Shown: positions 1-6,189 of the stretch, in pieces
Position numbering within the stretch: position 1 is the stretch's first letter
How the letters are laid out: the number at the start of each line of letters is the position of its first letter
Source: Planctomycetota bacterium
Lineage (GTDB): Bacteria; Planctomycetota; Phycisphaerae; SM23-33; FEN-1343
Assembly (NCBI GenBank): GCA_013203365.1
Contig: JABMQG010000259.1
Location: 1-6,236, forward strand
Length of the DNA stretch: 6,236 nucleotides
Reading direction: 5' to 3'
Position numbers and translations under genes: made by a program
The notes under the pieces: generated by a model
The model's database searches: none
The model's input: the letters and a program-made list of their open reading frames with translations, nothing else
Told to the model about the DNA's origin: nothing

Positions 1-1778
1 CAGTTGACCATAATGGTCTCCAGCCCGGCGTCGCGGACGGCAAAGGCTGCGTGAACGCAACAGTAGTCGAACTCAATACCTTGGCCTATGCGGTTGGGCC
101 CGCCGCCCAATATCATGATCTTGCGCCGGTCGCTGGTCGCAACCTTGTCCGGTGCGTTGTACGTCGAGAAGTAATAGGCTGCATTCTCCACACCGGAAAC
201 CGGCACTGGCTCCCAGGCCTCGACCACGCCCAGCGCCGTCCGCCGCCTGCGCAGCGTCTCTTCCGGCACGCCAAGAAGCTTTGACAGGTACTTGTCGGCG
301 AAGCCGTCCTTCTTGGCCTGCACCAGCAACTCGTCCGGCAGGTCCTTTCCCTTGCAAGCGAGGATCTTCTCTTCAACCTCAACCAGTTCCCTCATCTGCT
401 CGATGAAGTAAGGTTTGATGTAGGTCTTCTCGTAAAGCTCCTGGACCGTTGCACCCTTTCGAAGGGCCTCGTACATCAGAAAATGCCGCTCGCTGCTGGG
501 CTCAGCCAGCATCAGCATCAACTCCACCATCGGCTTGTTGTGAAAGTCCTTGGCGAATCCCAGTCCGTATCGGCCGATCTCCAGCGATCGAATAGCCTTT
601 TGAAAGGCCTCCTTGTATGTTTTTCCAATCGACATGACCTCGCCGACCGCCCTCATCTGTGTGCCTAATTTATCCTCGACCCCCTTGAATTTCTCAAAGC
701 CCCATCTGGCGAACTTTGTTACCACGTAGTCTCCGCTGGGCGTGTACTTCTCCAGCGTGCCGTCCCGCCAGTAGGGGATCTCGTCCAGGGTCAGTCCGCC
801 GGCCAGTTTTGCCGAGACCAGCGCGATGGGGAACCCGGTGGCCTTCGACGCCAGGGCGGAACTGCGCGACGTTCGCGGGTTGATCTCGATGACAACCACA
901 CGGTCGGTTTTGGGGTCGTGGGCGAACTGTATGTTCGTGCCGCCTATTACCTGGATCGCCTCGACGATGTCGTAGGAGTATTTTTGCAGACGATGTTGGA
1001 GCTCTTTGCTGATGGTCAGCATCGGGGCCGTGCAGTACGAATCGCCCGTGTGCACCCCCATTGCGTCGACGTTCTCTATGAAGCACACGGTGATCATCTG
1101 GTTCTTGGCGTCTCGGACGACTTCCAATTCCAGTTCTTCCCACCCGAAAACCGATTCTTCAATGAGAATTTGCCCTATCAGGCTTGCCTGCAGTCCCCGC
1201 GCAGAGACGGTACGGAGTTCCTCGACGTTGTAGACGTGTCCACTGCCTGTGCCGCCCATCGTGTACGCTGGCCGAATGACGACCGGGTAGCCCAATTCGC
1301 CGGCAACCTTCTCTGCGTCTTCGACGCTGTAGACCGCGGTGCTGTGAGGCATGTCGATACCGAGTTTTTTCATGGCCTCCTTGAAAGCGGTGCGATCCTC
1401 GCCTCGCTTGATGGCGTCCACCTGCACGCCGATTACCTTCACTTTGTACTTGTCCAGCACACCGGCCTCATGCAACTCTAACGATAGGTTCAAAGCCGAC
1501 TGCCCGCCGAGGTTCGGCAGCAGGGCGTCTGGTCGCTCGGCGTCGATGATCTTCGTCATTGTCGCCAGGTTCAGCGGCTCGATGTACGTAACGTCGGCCA
1601 TCCCGGGGTCGGTCATGATCGTGGCGGGGTTGGAGTTCACCAGCACAATCTTGTAACCCAGGCTTCGTAGCGCCTTGCATGCCTGCGTGCCGGAGTAGTC
1701 GAACTCGCAGGCCTGCCCGATGACGATAGGTCCCGAACCGATGATCATCACCTTGTGTATGTCTTCTCGCTTTGGCAT
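1..1778 (-). CDS. carB: Carbamoyl-phosphate synthase large subunit, N-terminal 592 residues (3' end outside window)
   Basis: CarB makes carbamoyl phosphate from bicarbonate, two ATP and ammonia delivered by the glutaminase subunit CarA, feeding pyrimidine and arginine synthesis in the cytoplasm. I translated the whole minus-strand frame and found no stop or frameshift. It opens MPKREDIHKVMIIGSGPIVI, very close to E. coli CarB. The first ATP-grasp (carboxyphosphate) domain spans about residues 1-403, with R129, R169, the GGTGSG loop at 175-180, H243, Q284, and E298/N300/R302 in the IEINPRTSRSSALASKATG block. The oligomerisation domain follows (about 404-553), then the start of the second ATP-grasp domain with GGGPNRIGQGIEFDYCC near 558-574. 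The family is about 1070 residues, so some 480 are missing beyond the edge. The ATG at 1778 is fixed by an in-frame TGA immediately upstream and by AAAGGAG (1787-1793) eight bases away. carA is not upstream on this strand. Confidence 0.97.
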   Translation of the reverse strand, partial: MPKREDIHKVMIIGSGPIVIGQACEFDYSGTQACKALRSLGYKIVLVNSNPATIMTDPGMADVTYIEPLNLATMTKIIDAERPDALLPNLGGQSALNLSLELHEAGVLDKYKVKVIGVQVDAIKRGEDRTAFKEAMKKLGIDMPHSTAVYSVEDAEKVAGELGYPVVIRPAYTMGGTGSGHVYNVEELRTVSARGLQASLIGQILIEESVFGWEELELEVVRDAKNQMITVCFIENVDAMGVHTGDSYCTAPMLTISKELQHRLQKYSYDIVEAIQVIGGTNIQFAHDPKTDRVVVIEINPRTSRSSALASKATGFPIALVSAKLAGGLTLDEIPYWRDGTLEKYTPSGDYVVTKFARWGFEKFKGVEDKLGTQMRAVGEVMSIGKTYKEAFQKAIRSLEIGRYGLGFAKDFHNKPMVELMLMLAEPSSERHFLMYEALRKGATVQELYEKTYIKPYFIEQMRELVEVEEKILACKGKDLPDELLVQAKKDGFADKYLSKLLGVPEETLRRRRTALGVVEAWEPVPVSGVENAAYYFSTYNAPDKVATSDRRKIMILGGGPNRIGQGIEFDYCCVHAAFAVRDAGLETIMVN

Positions 1779-1786
1779 TCAGGCTT

Positions 1787-1793
1787 CTCCTTT
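1787..1793 (-). promoter_or_regulatory. Ribosome binding site of carB
   Basis: On the minus strand this reads AAAGGAG, a strong Shine-Dalgarno sequence eight bases before the ATG at 1778. Together with the TGA codon directly in front of that ATG it settles the start. Confidence 0.8.
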
Positions 1794-1803
1794 GCCGACG
1801 TGG

Positions 1804-1890
1804 GGCATTGTGTGTCCGTGGATCCTTTGTCTGGCCAATTCCTGGTGGATTCGTTAGCCTGGAACAATCAGCCGGAAGACCTCCAATGCC
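1804..1890 (-). other. carB leader with potential long-range stem
   Basis: If transcription starts near 1909, carB has a leader of about 130 nt. It contains GGCATTG (minus strand, 1890-1884) and its exact complement CAATGCC (1810-1804), which would close a 7-bp stem around about 73 nt. A second inverted pair, AGCCGG (1904-1899) with CCGGCT (1875-1870), sits at the 5' end. I see no U-tract that would make it an attenuator and no known riboswitch or PyrR-binding consensus. Stems of this length can arise by chance. Confidence 0.2.
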
Positions 1891-1915
1891 TCTGCCGCCC
1901 GGCTCTTGGCGGCAC

Positions 1916-1945
1916 AGTATAGCAATTGTCTCCCACAGGTGCCAC
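1916..1945 (-). promoter_or_regulatory. Probable sigma-70-type promoter of carB
   Basis: On the minus strand, -35 GTGGCA (1945-1940; four of six match TTGACA) is followed after 18 bases by -10 TATACT (1921-1916; five of six match TATAAT). The -10 is preceded by TGC, giving the extended form TGnTATACT. The predicted start point is near 1909, about 130 bases before the carB ATG. Confidence 0.5.
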
Positions 1946-1950
1946 CCAGA

Positions 1951-1963
1951 TTCCGGCCCGGAA
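1951..1963. promoter_or_regulatory. Perfect palindrome between the divergent promoters
   Basis: TTCCGG-C-CCGGAA is a perfect inverted repeat with one central base. It lies 5 bp upstream of the carB -35 and about 30 bp upstream of the pcrA -35, a position suited to a regulator binding site. No known operator consensus is recognised. Confidence 0.25.
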
Positions 1964-1977
1964 GAGAAGCTTGCCCG

Positions 1978-1987
1978 CTGTCGACAG
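1978..1987. promoter_or_regulatory. Perfect 10-bp palindrome CTGTCGACAG next to the pcrA promoter
   Basis: CTGTCGACAG is self-complementary and ends 5 bp before the pcrA -35. Its CTGT/ACAG half-sites match those of the E. coli LexA box, but there the spacing is 8 bases and here it is 2, so it is not a classical SOS box. uvrD of E. coli is SOS-induced, which is why the site is listed; a role here is inference. Confidence 0.25.
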
Positions 1988-1992
1988 TCGGC

Positions 1993-2021
1993 TTGGCCCG
2001 AGGCAGTCTTGGCGGTATAGT
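1993..2021 (+). promoter_or_regulatory. Probable sigma-70-type promoter of pcrA
   Basis: -35 TTGGCC (1993-1998; four of six match TTGACA), a 17-bp spacer, then -10 TATAGT (2016-2021; five of six match). The start point would be near 2028, giving a leader of about 30 nt that contains the ribosome binding site. Confidence 0.55.
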
Positions 2022-2043
2022 GGGGTTTTGTGCGCACCCAGCC

Positions 2044-2048
2044 GGGAG
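2044..2048 (+). promoter_or_regulatory. Ribosome binding site that selects the TTG start of pcrA
   Basis: GGGAG lies nine bases before the TTG at 2058. An in-frame TAA at 2049-2051 rules out any earlier start, and no ATG follows early enough to keep the conserved helicase N-terminus, so TTG is the start codon. Confidence 0.7.
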
Positions 2049-2057
2049 TAAAGACAG

Positions 2058-4283
2058 TTGGACCTATTGAGTGATTTGAACGAACCCCAGCAGCAAGCAA
2101 TAGCCCACGGAAACGGGCCGCTGCTGGTCTTGGCCGGGGCGGGGTCCGGCAAAACCCGCGTTATTACCAGACGAGTGGCGTATCTGATCCAGCAGGGGAT
2201 AGCGCCCTGGCACGTGCTTGCAATTACCTTCACCAATAAGGCCGCAAAGGAAATGGCCGAGCGAATAGCGGCCTTGGGTACTCCTGGCGGTGTCACCGCC
2301 TGCACGTTCCACAGTCTCTGCGCCCGCCTGCTGCGGGAATTCGCCAACGAAGCGGGCTTGCCGGCCAACTACAGCATTTACGACGCCGTCGACCAGAAAC
2401 GACTGGCCAAAGCCGCAATCGAGACCGCCGGCCTAGCAGGCGGTGCGGCAAATGCGGCCAAGTTCCTCTCCGACATCAGCCGAGCAAAAATGCGGCTGAA
2501 AACCGCCGACGCATTGGCGGATGAGGCGGGCAACTTTGCCGATCAGCAGTTGGCCAAAGTGTACAAGGTCTACGAAAAGGCCCTCCGAGCCGCCGGCGCA
2601 TTGGACTTCGACGATCTGCTGATGCGAATGGCATTCCTGCTCCGCGATCACCCGGAGGTCCGCCGGTTGCTCGGCGAGCGATATAGCTACATCCTGATCG
2701 ACGAGTACCAGGACACCAACCACCCGCAATACTTGATCGCACACGGCATCGCGATGGACCATAAGAATATTTGCGCCACCGGCGACCCGGATCAAAGCAT
2801 CTACAGTTGGCGTGGAGCCAACGTGGCCAACATACTGGAGTTCGAAAGTGACTATCCCGGCGTCAGGGTGATTCGCCTGGAGGAGAACTACCGCTCTACC
2901 GCCTCCATTCTGGCCGCAGCCGACCGGCTGATCGGGTACAACCGGCTACGCAAAGCCAAGAACCTCTTTACGCGCCGACAGGGTGGGCAGGACGTGACGG
3001 TGGTCAATACCACCGACGAGCACGCCGAGGCCTTGGAGGTTGTCCGCCGAGTTCACCAGTGGGTCGCACGCGGGTGCAGGCACGACGAAATCGCCATCTT
3101 CTACCGCCTCAACAGCCTATCCCGAGTGCTGGAGGATGCCTTGCGCAGGGCCGGCATGCCCTATCGCATCGCCCGCGGGGTGGCCTTCTACAACCGCAAG
3201 GAAATCAAGGACGTGCTGGGGTACCTGAGGCTGATCAATAACCCGAGCGATAACTTGGCGTGCGAGCGGATCGTCAACGTGCCTGCTCGGGGCATCGGGG
3301 CAATCACGATGAAACGGATTCACCGGTTTGCCGAGGCCCACGGTCTTTCGCTGTTCGAGGCGACCCGACAAGCCCGCCAGATAGGCGACCTGGGTAACGC
3401 CGCGGCCGAGAAAGTGGCCAAGTTCGTCACTTTGATGGAACAGCTCGATCGGCTGGCCACAGGGACGGTCAAAGACCTGTTGGAGGCCGTGCTGAAACGA
3501 ACCGGGCTGGAAAACGAACTAAAGGTAGCCGGTGGTGAGGAGCAAGCCGAGTTGGCAAACGTGGCGGAATTGGTCACTGCCGCCGCGGAGTTCGATGAAG
3601 AAAACCCGGACGCCACCCTGACCGATTATCTCAACCAGGTGGCACTGGTCAGCGATATGGACCACTTCGCCGGCGGCAGCGGCGCGGTGACGCTGATGAC
3701 GCTGCACGCGGCCAAAGGCCTGGAATTCCCAAGGGTGATCATGGTCGGCTGCGAAGAGGGGCTGCTGCCGTTCCATCGCGCTGCAGAGTCAGAGGCTCAA
3801 CAGGAGGAGGAACGTCGGCTGTGTTTTGTGGGCATGACGAGGGCGAAGGACCAACTGGTGCTCACACACGCCAACTATCGCAGTGTTCGGGGCGTCCGCC
3901 AACGGCAGGTCCGATCACAGTTTCTGTGGGACCTTAGCGGGGAGCACGTCGTCCAAGTGGACCTCAGCGAGACGATGGCGACGCAACCGGCTTGCTTGTC
4001 CAACGATTCGCCTAAGTATGATCGCGGCCCGCTACGCAGGCACAAAAAACTACAAGCCGTCCAGCAGGACGAGTTCTTTGACGCCGACACCGATCAAATC
4101 GTGGACTTGGTAGGCCCCTCCGGCGTCAGAGCTGGCAGCCGGGTCCGCCACCCAAAGTTCGGCTGTGGGCAAGTAAAGGAGGTCGGCCAATCAGGACCCC
4201 ATACCCGGGTGGTCGTGGATTTCGACCGGCTGGGAAGAAAGGTGTTGATATTGCAGTTCGCCAAGCTGCAAGTCCTTCGATGA
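2058..4283 (+). CDS. pcrA: ATP-dependent 3'-5' DNA helicase of the UvrD/PcrA family
   Basis: A superfamily 1A helicase that unwinds DNA during nucleotide-excision and mismatch repair, clears stalled RNA polymerase and displaces RecA; cytoplasmic. The 741 residues hold the full motif set: Q motif LNEPQQQAI (7-15), Walker A AGAGSGKT (26-33), Ia ITFTNKAA (56-63), TFHSLCARLLR (83-93), Walker B/II LIDEYQDT (213-220), III GDPDQSIYSWRGA (242-254), IV LEENYRS (274-280), V VTLMTLHAAKGLEF (544-557) and VI with R595 in VGMTRAK. Residues about 692-740 form the C-terminal Tudor-like domain (GSRVRHPKFGCGQV...), which in PcrA/UvrD contacts RNA polymerase; this favours PcrA/UvrD over Rep. Length is normal for the family. 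The start is TTG, fixed by GGGAG at 2044-2048 and an upstream stop. The gene is divergent from carB. No intrinsic terminator in its own direction is evident. The choice of pcrA rather than uvrD as symbol is by convention. Confidence 0.95.
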   Translation: MDLLSDLNEPQQQAIAHGNGPLLVLAGAGSGKTRVITRRVAYLIQQGIAPWHVLAITFTNKAAKEMAERIAALGTPGGVTACTFHSLCARLLREFANEAGLPANYSIYDAVDQKRLAKAAIETAGLAGGAANAAKFLSDISRAKMRLKTADALADEAGNFADQQLAKVYKVYEKALRAAGALDFDDLLMRMAFLLRDHPEVRRLLGERYSYILIDEYQDTNHPQYLIAHGIAMDHKNICATGDPDQSIYSWRGANVANILEFESDYPGVRVIRLEENYRSTASILAAADRLIGYNRLRKAKNLFTRRQGGQDVTVVNTTDEHAEALEVVRRVHQWVARGCRHDEIAIFYRLNSLSRVLEDALRRAGMPYRIARGVAFYNRKEIKDVLGYLRLINNPSDNLACERIVNVPARGIGAITMKRIHRFAEAHGLSLFEATRQARQIGDLGNAAAEKVAKFVTLMEQLDRLATGTVKDLLEAVLKRTGLENELKVAGGEEQAELANVAELVTAAAEFDEENPDATLTDYLNQVALVSDMDHFAGGSGAVTLMTLHAAKGLEFPRVIMVGCEEGLLPFHRAAESEAQQEEERRLCFVGMTRAKDQLVLTHANYRSVRGVRQRQVRSQFLWDLSGEHVVQVDLSETMATQPACLSNDSPKYDRGPLRRHKKLQAVQQDEFFDADTDQIVDLVGPSGVRAGSRVRHPKFGCGQVKEVGQSGPHTRVVVDFDRLGRKVLILQFAKLQVLR

Positions 4284-4303
4284 GCATGTCGGCAAAGCAA
4301 AAT

Positions 4304-4375
4304 AAAAAAAGCCCGGGCGGCAGGGAGCGGCTAGCCGGCAGGGGGAGACCGACCAGCCCGTTAGACCGTCCGGGC
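4304..4375 (-). terminator. Rho-independent-like terminator for minus-strand transcription
   Basis: The GC-rich outer stem (4311-4320 with 4366-4375) is followed on the minus strand by TTTTTTTATTTT. In the plus direction the stem is followed by ATCAATATTATAG, with no T-run, so it would not end the pcrA transcript. The only transcript it could end within the window is the candidate small RNA. Confidence 0.4.
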
Positions 4376-4377
4376 AT
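4304..4377 (-). ncRNA. Candidate small RNA: two-stem rod ending in a U-tract
   Basis: On the minus strand, a region starting about 5-7 bases after a strong extended -10 folds end to end. The outer arms GCCCGGACGG (4375-4366) and CCGCCCGGGC (4320-4311) pair with one A-C mismatch. The inner arms GGCTGGTCGG (4358-4349) and CCGGCTAGCC (4338-4329) pair over ten positions with two G-U pairs. The apical loop is UCUCCCCCUG (4348-4339); the internal loop is UCUAACG opposite GCUCCCUG. Seven U residues (4310-4304) follow at once. The inner stem pairs better on this strand than on the plus strand, where its two wobbles become A-C mismatches. It matches no RNA family I know: it lacks the SRP GGAAG motif, it is too short for 6S RNA, and it is not a tRNA. 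The loops carry CUCCC, complementary to GGGAG ribosome binding sites. Existence and function are inferred. Confidence 0.45.
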
Positions 4378-4381
4378 CAAT

Positions 4382-4390
4382 ATTATAGCA
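4382..4390 (-). promoter_or_regulatory. Extended -10 promoter for the candidate small RNA
   Basis: Minus strand TGCTATAAT: a perfect TATAAT preceded by TGn, the extended -10 form that can work without a -35. No good -35 is seen at 16-18 bp. The carB promoter in this window has the similar TGCTATACT. The first transcribed base would be near 4375-4377, exactly where the stem begins. Confidence 0.45.
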
Positions 4391-4771
4391 GCCCGCCATG
4401 GGTCTTGCTGCCGATTGACAAGGGGCCATCAGAAACAGCCGTCCACGAAAACCAGTGTCTGCATTCTAGCACATCGCCTATCTTATTATGAGATAAGGAG
4501 TTGCTGTCGCTCAGATAGTGCTTAAAAAAAACTGCCTAGATTGGTATGGATCTTATTTTTTAGTTTCTGAGAAAAAAACTGCAATTCACGGTTTGAAGGT
4601 GGTTCTGCTGTCCGCAATGCTGGCTAACGCTGGTGTGGGTGCGGGTATGCGCCACAGGCCGAGAAGGACGCGACCATCGAGGCCTTCCAGGCTGATCCAT
4701 CAAACGGGGGTGATATTGAGCGATCTGCAAGACTTCAGTAGGCCCCTTGCCTAGTCGATAGACATGACGGG
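4391..4771. other. Intergenic stretch before the HD-GYP gene, AT-rich in its middle
   Basis: About 380 bp without a convincing intact gene. Positions about 4450-4600 are clearly AT-richer than the flanks and carry two copies of an A-tract followed by CTGC (around 4524-4535 and 4573-4582), 48 bp apart. A TTGACA at 4415-4420 has no -10 at the right distance. No c-di-GMP riboswitch consensus was recognised ahead of the HD-GYP gene, and no convincing promoter for it was found. The right half may hold a gene remnant, listed separately. Confidence 0.5.
4593..4741 (+). pseudogene. Possible frameshifted remnant of a small exported protein
   Basis: From TTG 4593, one frame reads LKVVLLSAMLANAGVGAG, a signal-peptide-like hydrophobic stretch. 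A -1 shift near 4646 gives YAPQAEKDATIEAFQ and continues to the TAG at 4739-4741. The twelve codons from CAG 4655 to CAG 4690 all end in G or C, which looks like once-coding sequence in a GC-rich genome. There is no good ribosome binding site, the joined product is only about 50 residues, and I recognise no family. It could also be chance, or the tail of a gene destroyed by deletion. The second frame is the same as that of the HD-GYP gene, but the TAG separates them. Confidence 0.2.
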
Positions 4772-5959
4772 ATGCTCTTAATTGAAACGGAGACTTTGCG
4801 CCCAGGTTTGGAAGCCGCCGCACCGGTCTTTGACCCGGCTCGGCCGTGGCTGAAACTGGTCTTGACCGGGGCGGTGCTGGATGAGCGGGCAATCCGCCTC
4901 CTGAGGCGACGTGGGGTGACGATGATGTGGGTCCGCTGGGCGGGACTCGAATTCCTCGATGGGCTCGTCAATACGAAGTTGACGGAACTGCGTCTGAATC
5001 TCTATACGCAGCTGAAGCGTGACTTCAAACCCAACCAAGCAAAGGCCGTCTCCGTCACCCAGTACGTGCGATACTGCAATCTGGTGGACGGGTTGATTAT
5101 CGAGCTGCTCTCCTCGGCAAACAACGGCCTGGGCGCACAGACGGCCGACCTGTTCGATAAGCAGCCAGGACTGTTCAGCCATTCGGCAAACGTGGCTTAT
5201 CTGGCTTTGACACTTGGGCTGCGATTGGAAACCTACATTATGCACGAACGCCGCCACGCCGGCGCCAATTATACTAGGGACTTCACCAACCTGGGCATAG
5301 GTGCGGTTTTTCATGATATTGGCAAGCTGACGCTGCCTTCCACGCAGGCCATCCACGAACCGCTGGCCGAGCCGCCCACGCATGAATACGCACGCCACCC
5401 CCAGAGTGGGTACGAGATGATTCCCGAGCGTATCAGTGCGCTCGCTCGTGCCGCGGTGCTGCATCATCACCAGCGATTCGACGGTGCGGGTTTTCCAAAT
5501 ATGCAAACGATCACCGGTAAATCCCACCTTAAGCCCTTGGCCGGCCGTGATATTCACATCTTTCCCCGGATCGTTGCCGTCTGTGACGTGTTCGACCATC
5601 TCTGCCACGACGACGACGGCGGGCCGAGGCCGGCTGTCGCCGCCTTGCACGATCTTGCCAACGGCAACCTCACCGGCCGGTTCGACCCGGTAATCCTTGA
5701 TGGACTATTACGCTACGTGCCGCCGTTCCCTATAGGATCGCGCGTAACCCTAAGCGACGGCCGCCCCGCCGCAATCATAGCCCTGAACAGCCGACAGCCT
5801 TGCCAACCTGTTGTCCGTCTGCTGCGACTGACCAAGCGCAGCCAGCAAAATATCGACCTGGCAAAACGCGCCGGCCTGCACATTTCCGAGATTCTCGGTG
5901 TGAATGTCGACTCTTGCCTGTACACGCTGCCTTCGGCCGAATTGTGCCAAGCCAGATGA
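4772..5959 (+). CDS. HD-GYP domain protein, probable cyclic-di-GMP phosphodiesterase (GFP variant)
   Basis: HD-GYP proteins hydrolyse cyclic di-GMP and so govern motility and biofilm switching. Residues about 9-54 resemble the N-terminal region common in this family (LRPGLEAAAPVFD...GAVLDERAIRLLRRRGV). The metal-binding core is H137 (HSANVAY), H181-D182 with K185 (HDIGK), H209 (ARHPQSGYEMI), H232-H233, and D272 (IVAVCDVFD). The signature reads HHQRFDGAGFP (232-242) rather than HHExxDGxGYP: Glu is Gln and Tyr is Phe. The H137-H181 spacing is about 12 residues longer, and the loop after GFP about 11 longer, than in typical members. A short C-terminal extension (320-350, PIGSRVTLSDG...) is often found in the family. 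No transmembrane segment, REC or PAS domain is seen, so it is cytoplasmic and its input is unknown. ATG 4772 is the first in-frame start after a TAG at 4739; its ribosome binding site is weak (ACGGG). Catalytic activity is likely, not proven. Confidence 0.88.
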   Translation: MLLIETETLRPGLEAAAPVFDPARPWLKLVLTGAVLDERAIRLLRRRGVTMMWVRWAGLEFLDGLVNTKLTELRLNLYTQLKRDFKPNQAKAVSVTQYVRYCNLVDGLIIELLSSANNGLGAQTADLFDKQPGLFSHSANVAYLALTLGLRLETYIMHERRHAGANYTRDFTNLGIGAVFHDIGKLTLPSTQAIHEPLAEPPTHEYARHPQSGYEMIPERISALARAAVLHHHQRFDGAGFPNMQTITGKSHLKPLAGRDIHIFPRIVAVCDVFDHLCHDDDGGPRPAVAALHDLANGNLTGRFDPVILDGLLRYVPPFPIGSRVTLSDGRPAAIIALNSRQPCQPVVRLLRLTKRSQQNIDLAKRAGLHISEILGVNVDSCLYTLPSAELCQAR

Positions 5960-5978
5960 CACGCTCGCCGAGCAATGC

Positions 5979-6096
5979 GGGAAGTTTATCCTCTTATCGC
6001 CCCGACGGGGCGGCCTCTCTATCGCCCCGGTGGGGCGAAGGACTGTAGCCACGAGTGGAGCGACGCAGCCGCGTAGTGGCCAGACGCGTAGCTCGT
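5979..6096 (+). repeat. Tandem repeat unit 1 (118 nt, with a duplicated hairpin)
   Basis: Begins 19 bases after the HD-GYP stop with GGGAAGTTTATCCTC. It contains the hairpin CGCCCC-GAC-GGGGCG (5998-6012), then a 25-nt extra segment (6013-6037) with a diverged second hairpin TCGCCCC-GGT-GGGGCGA (6022-6038), then a second inverted repeat CCACGAG (6049-6055) / CTCGTGG (6092-6098) around 36 nt. Without the 25-nt insert it differs from unit 2 at only three positions. It may act as an mRNA 3' end structure for the HD-GYP gene. Confidence 0.9.
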
Positions 6097-6189
6097 GGGA
6101 AGTTTATCCTCTTATCGCCCCGACGGGGCGAAGGACTGTAGCCACGAGTAGAGCGACGCAGCCGCGTAGCAGCCAGACGCGTAGCTCGT
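6097..6189 (+). repeat. Tandem repeat unit 2 (93 nt)
   Basis: A direct copy of unit 1 lacking the 25-nt insert. Hairpin TCGCCCC-GAC-GGGGCGA at 6115-6131 (7 bp, 3-nt loop); second inverted repeat CCACGAG (6142-6148) / CTCGTGG (6185-6191). Differences from unit 1: A6150 for G6057, and C6170-A6171 for T6077-G6078. Confidence 0.9.

Noticed and set aside
918..1481. 187-residue plus-strand ORF
   Set aside because: It lies fully antisense inside carB, whose frame is unbroken and strongly conserved; it is a shadow.
1468..2100. 210-residue minus-strand ORF spanning the intergenic region
   Set aside because: It runs in a different frame through the start of carB, across both promoters and into pcrA; no family resemblance.
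4311..4375. tRNA on the plus strand (7-bp acceptor-like ends GCCCGGG/TCCGGGC)
   Set aside because: There is no T-arm GTTC motif, no anticodon arm and no CCA-adjacent discriminator layout.
4415..4420. Plus-strand -35 box TTGACA for the HD-GYP gene
   Set aside because: No -10-like hexamer occurs 15-19 bp downstream, and the gene is 350 bp away.
4280..4525. 81-residue plus-strand ORF whose ATG overlaps the pcrA stop (ATGA)
   Set aside because: The ATGA overlap looks like translational coupling, but the product is low-complexity and basic with no recognisable family, and most of its first half is the palindromic small-RNA region.
4538..4560. Terminator for pcrA (AGAT/ATCT hairpin followed by T6)
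   Set aside because: The stem is only four AT-rich base pairs, too weak, and it lies about 250 bp after the gene.
4778..5650. 290-residue minus-strand ORF
   Set aside because: Antisense shadow of the HD-GYP gene, whose frame holds all the family motifs.
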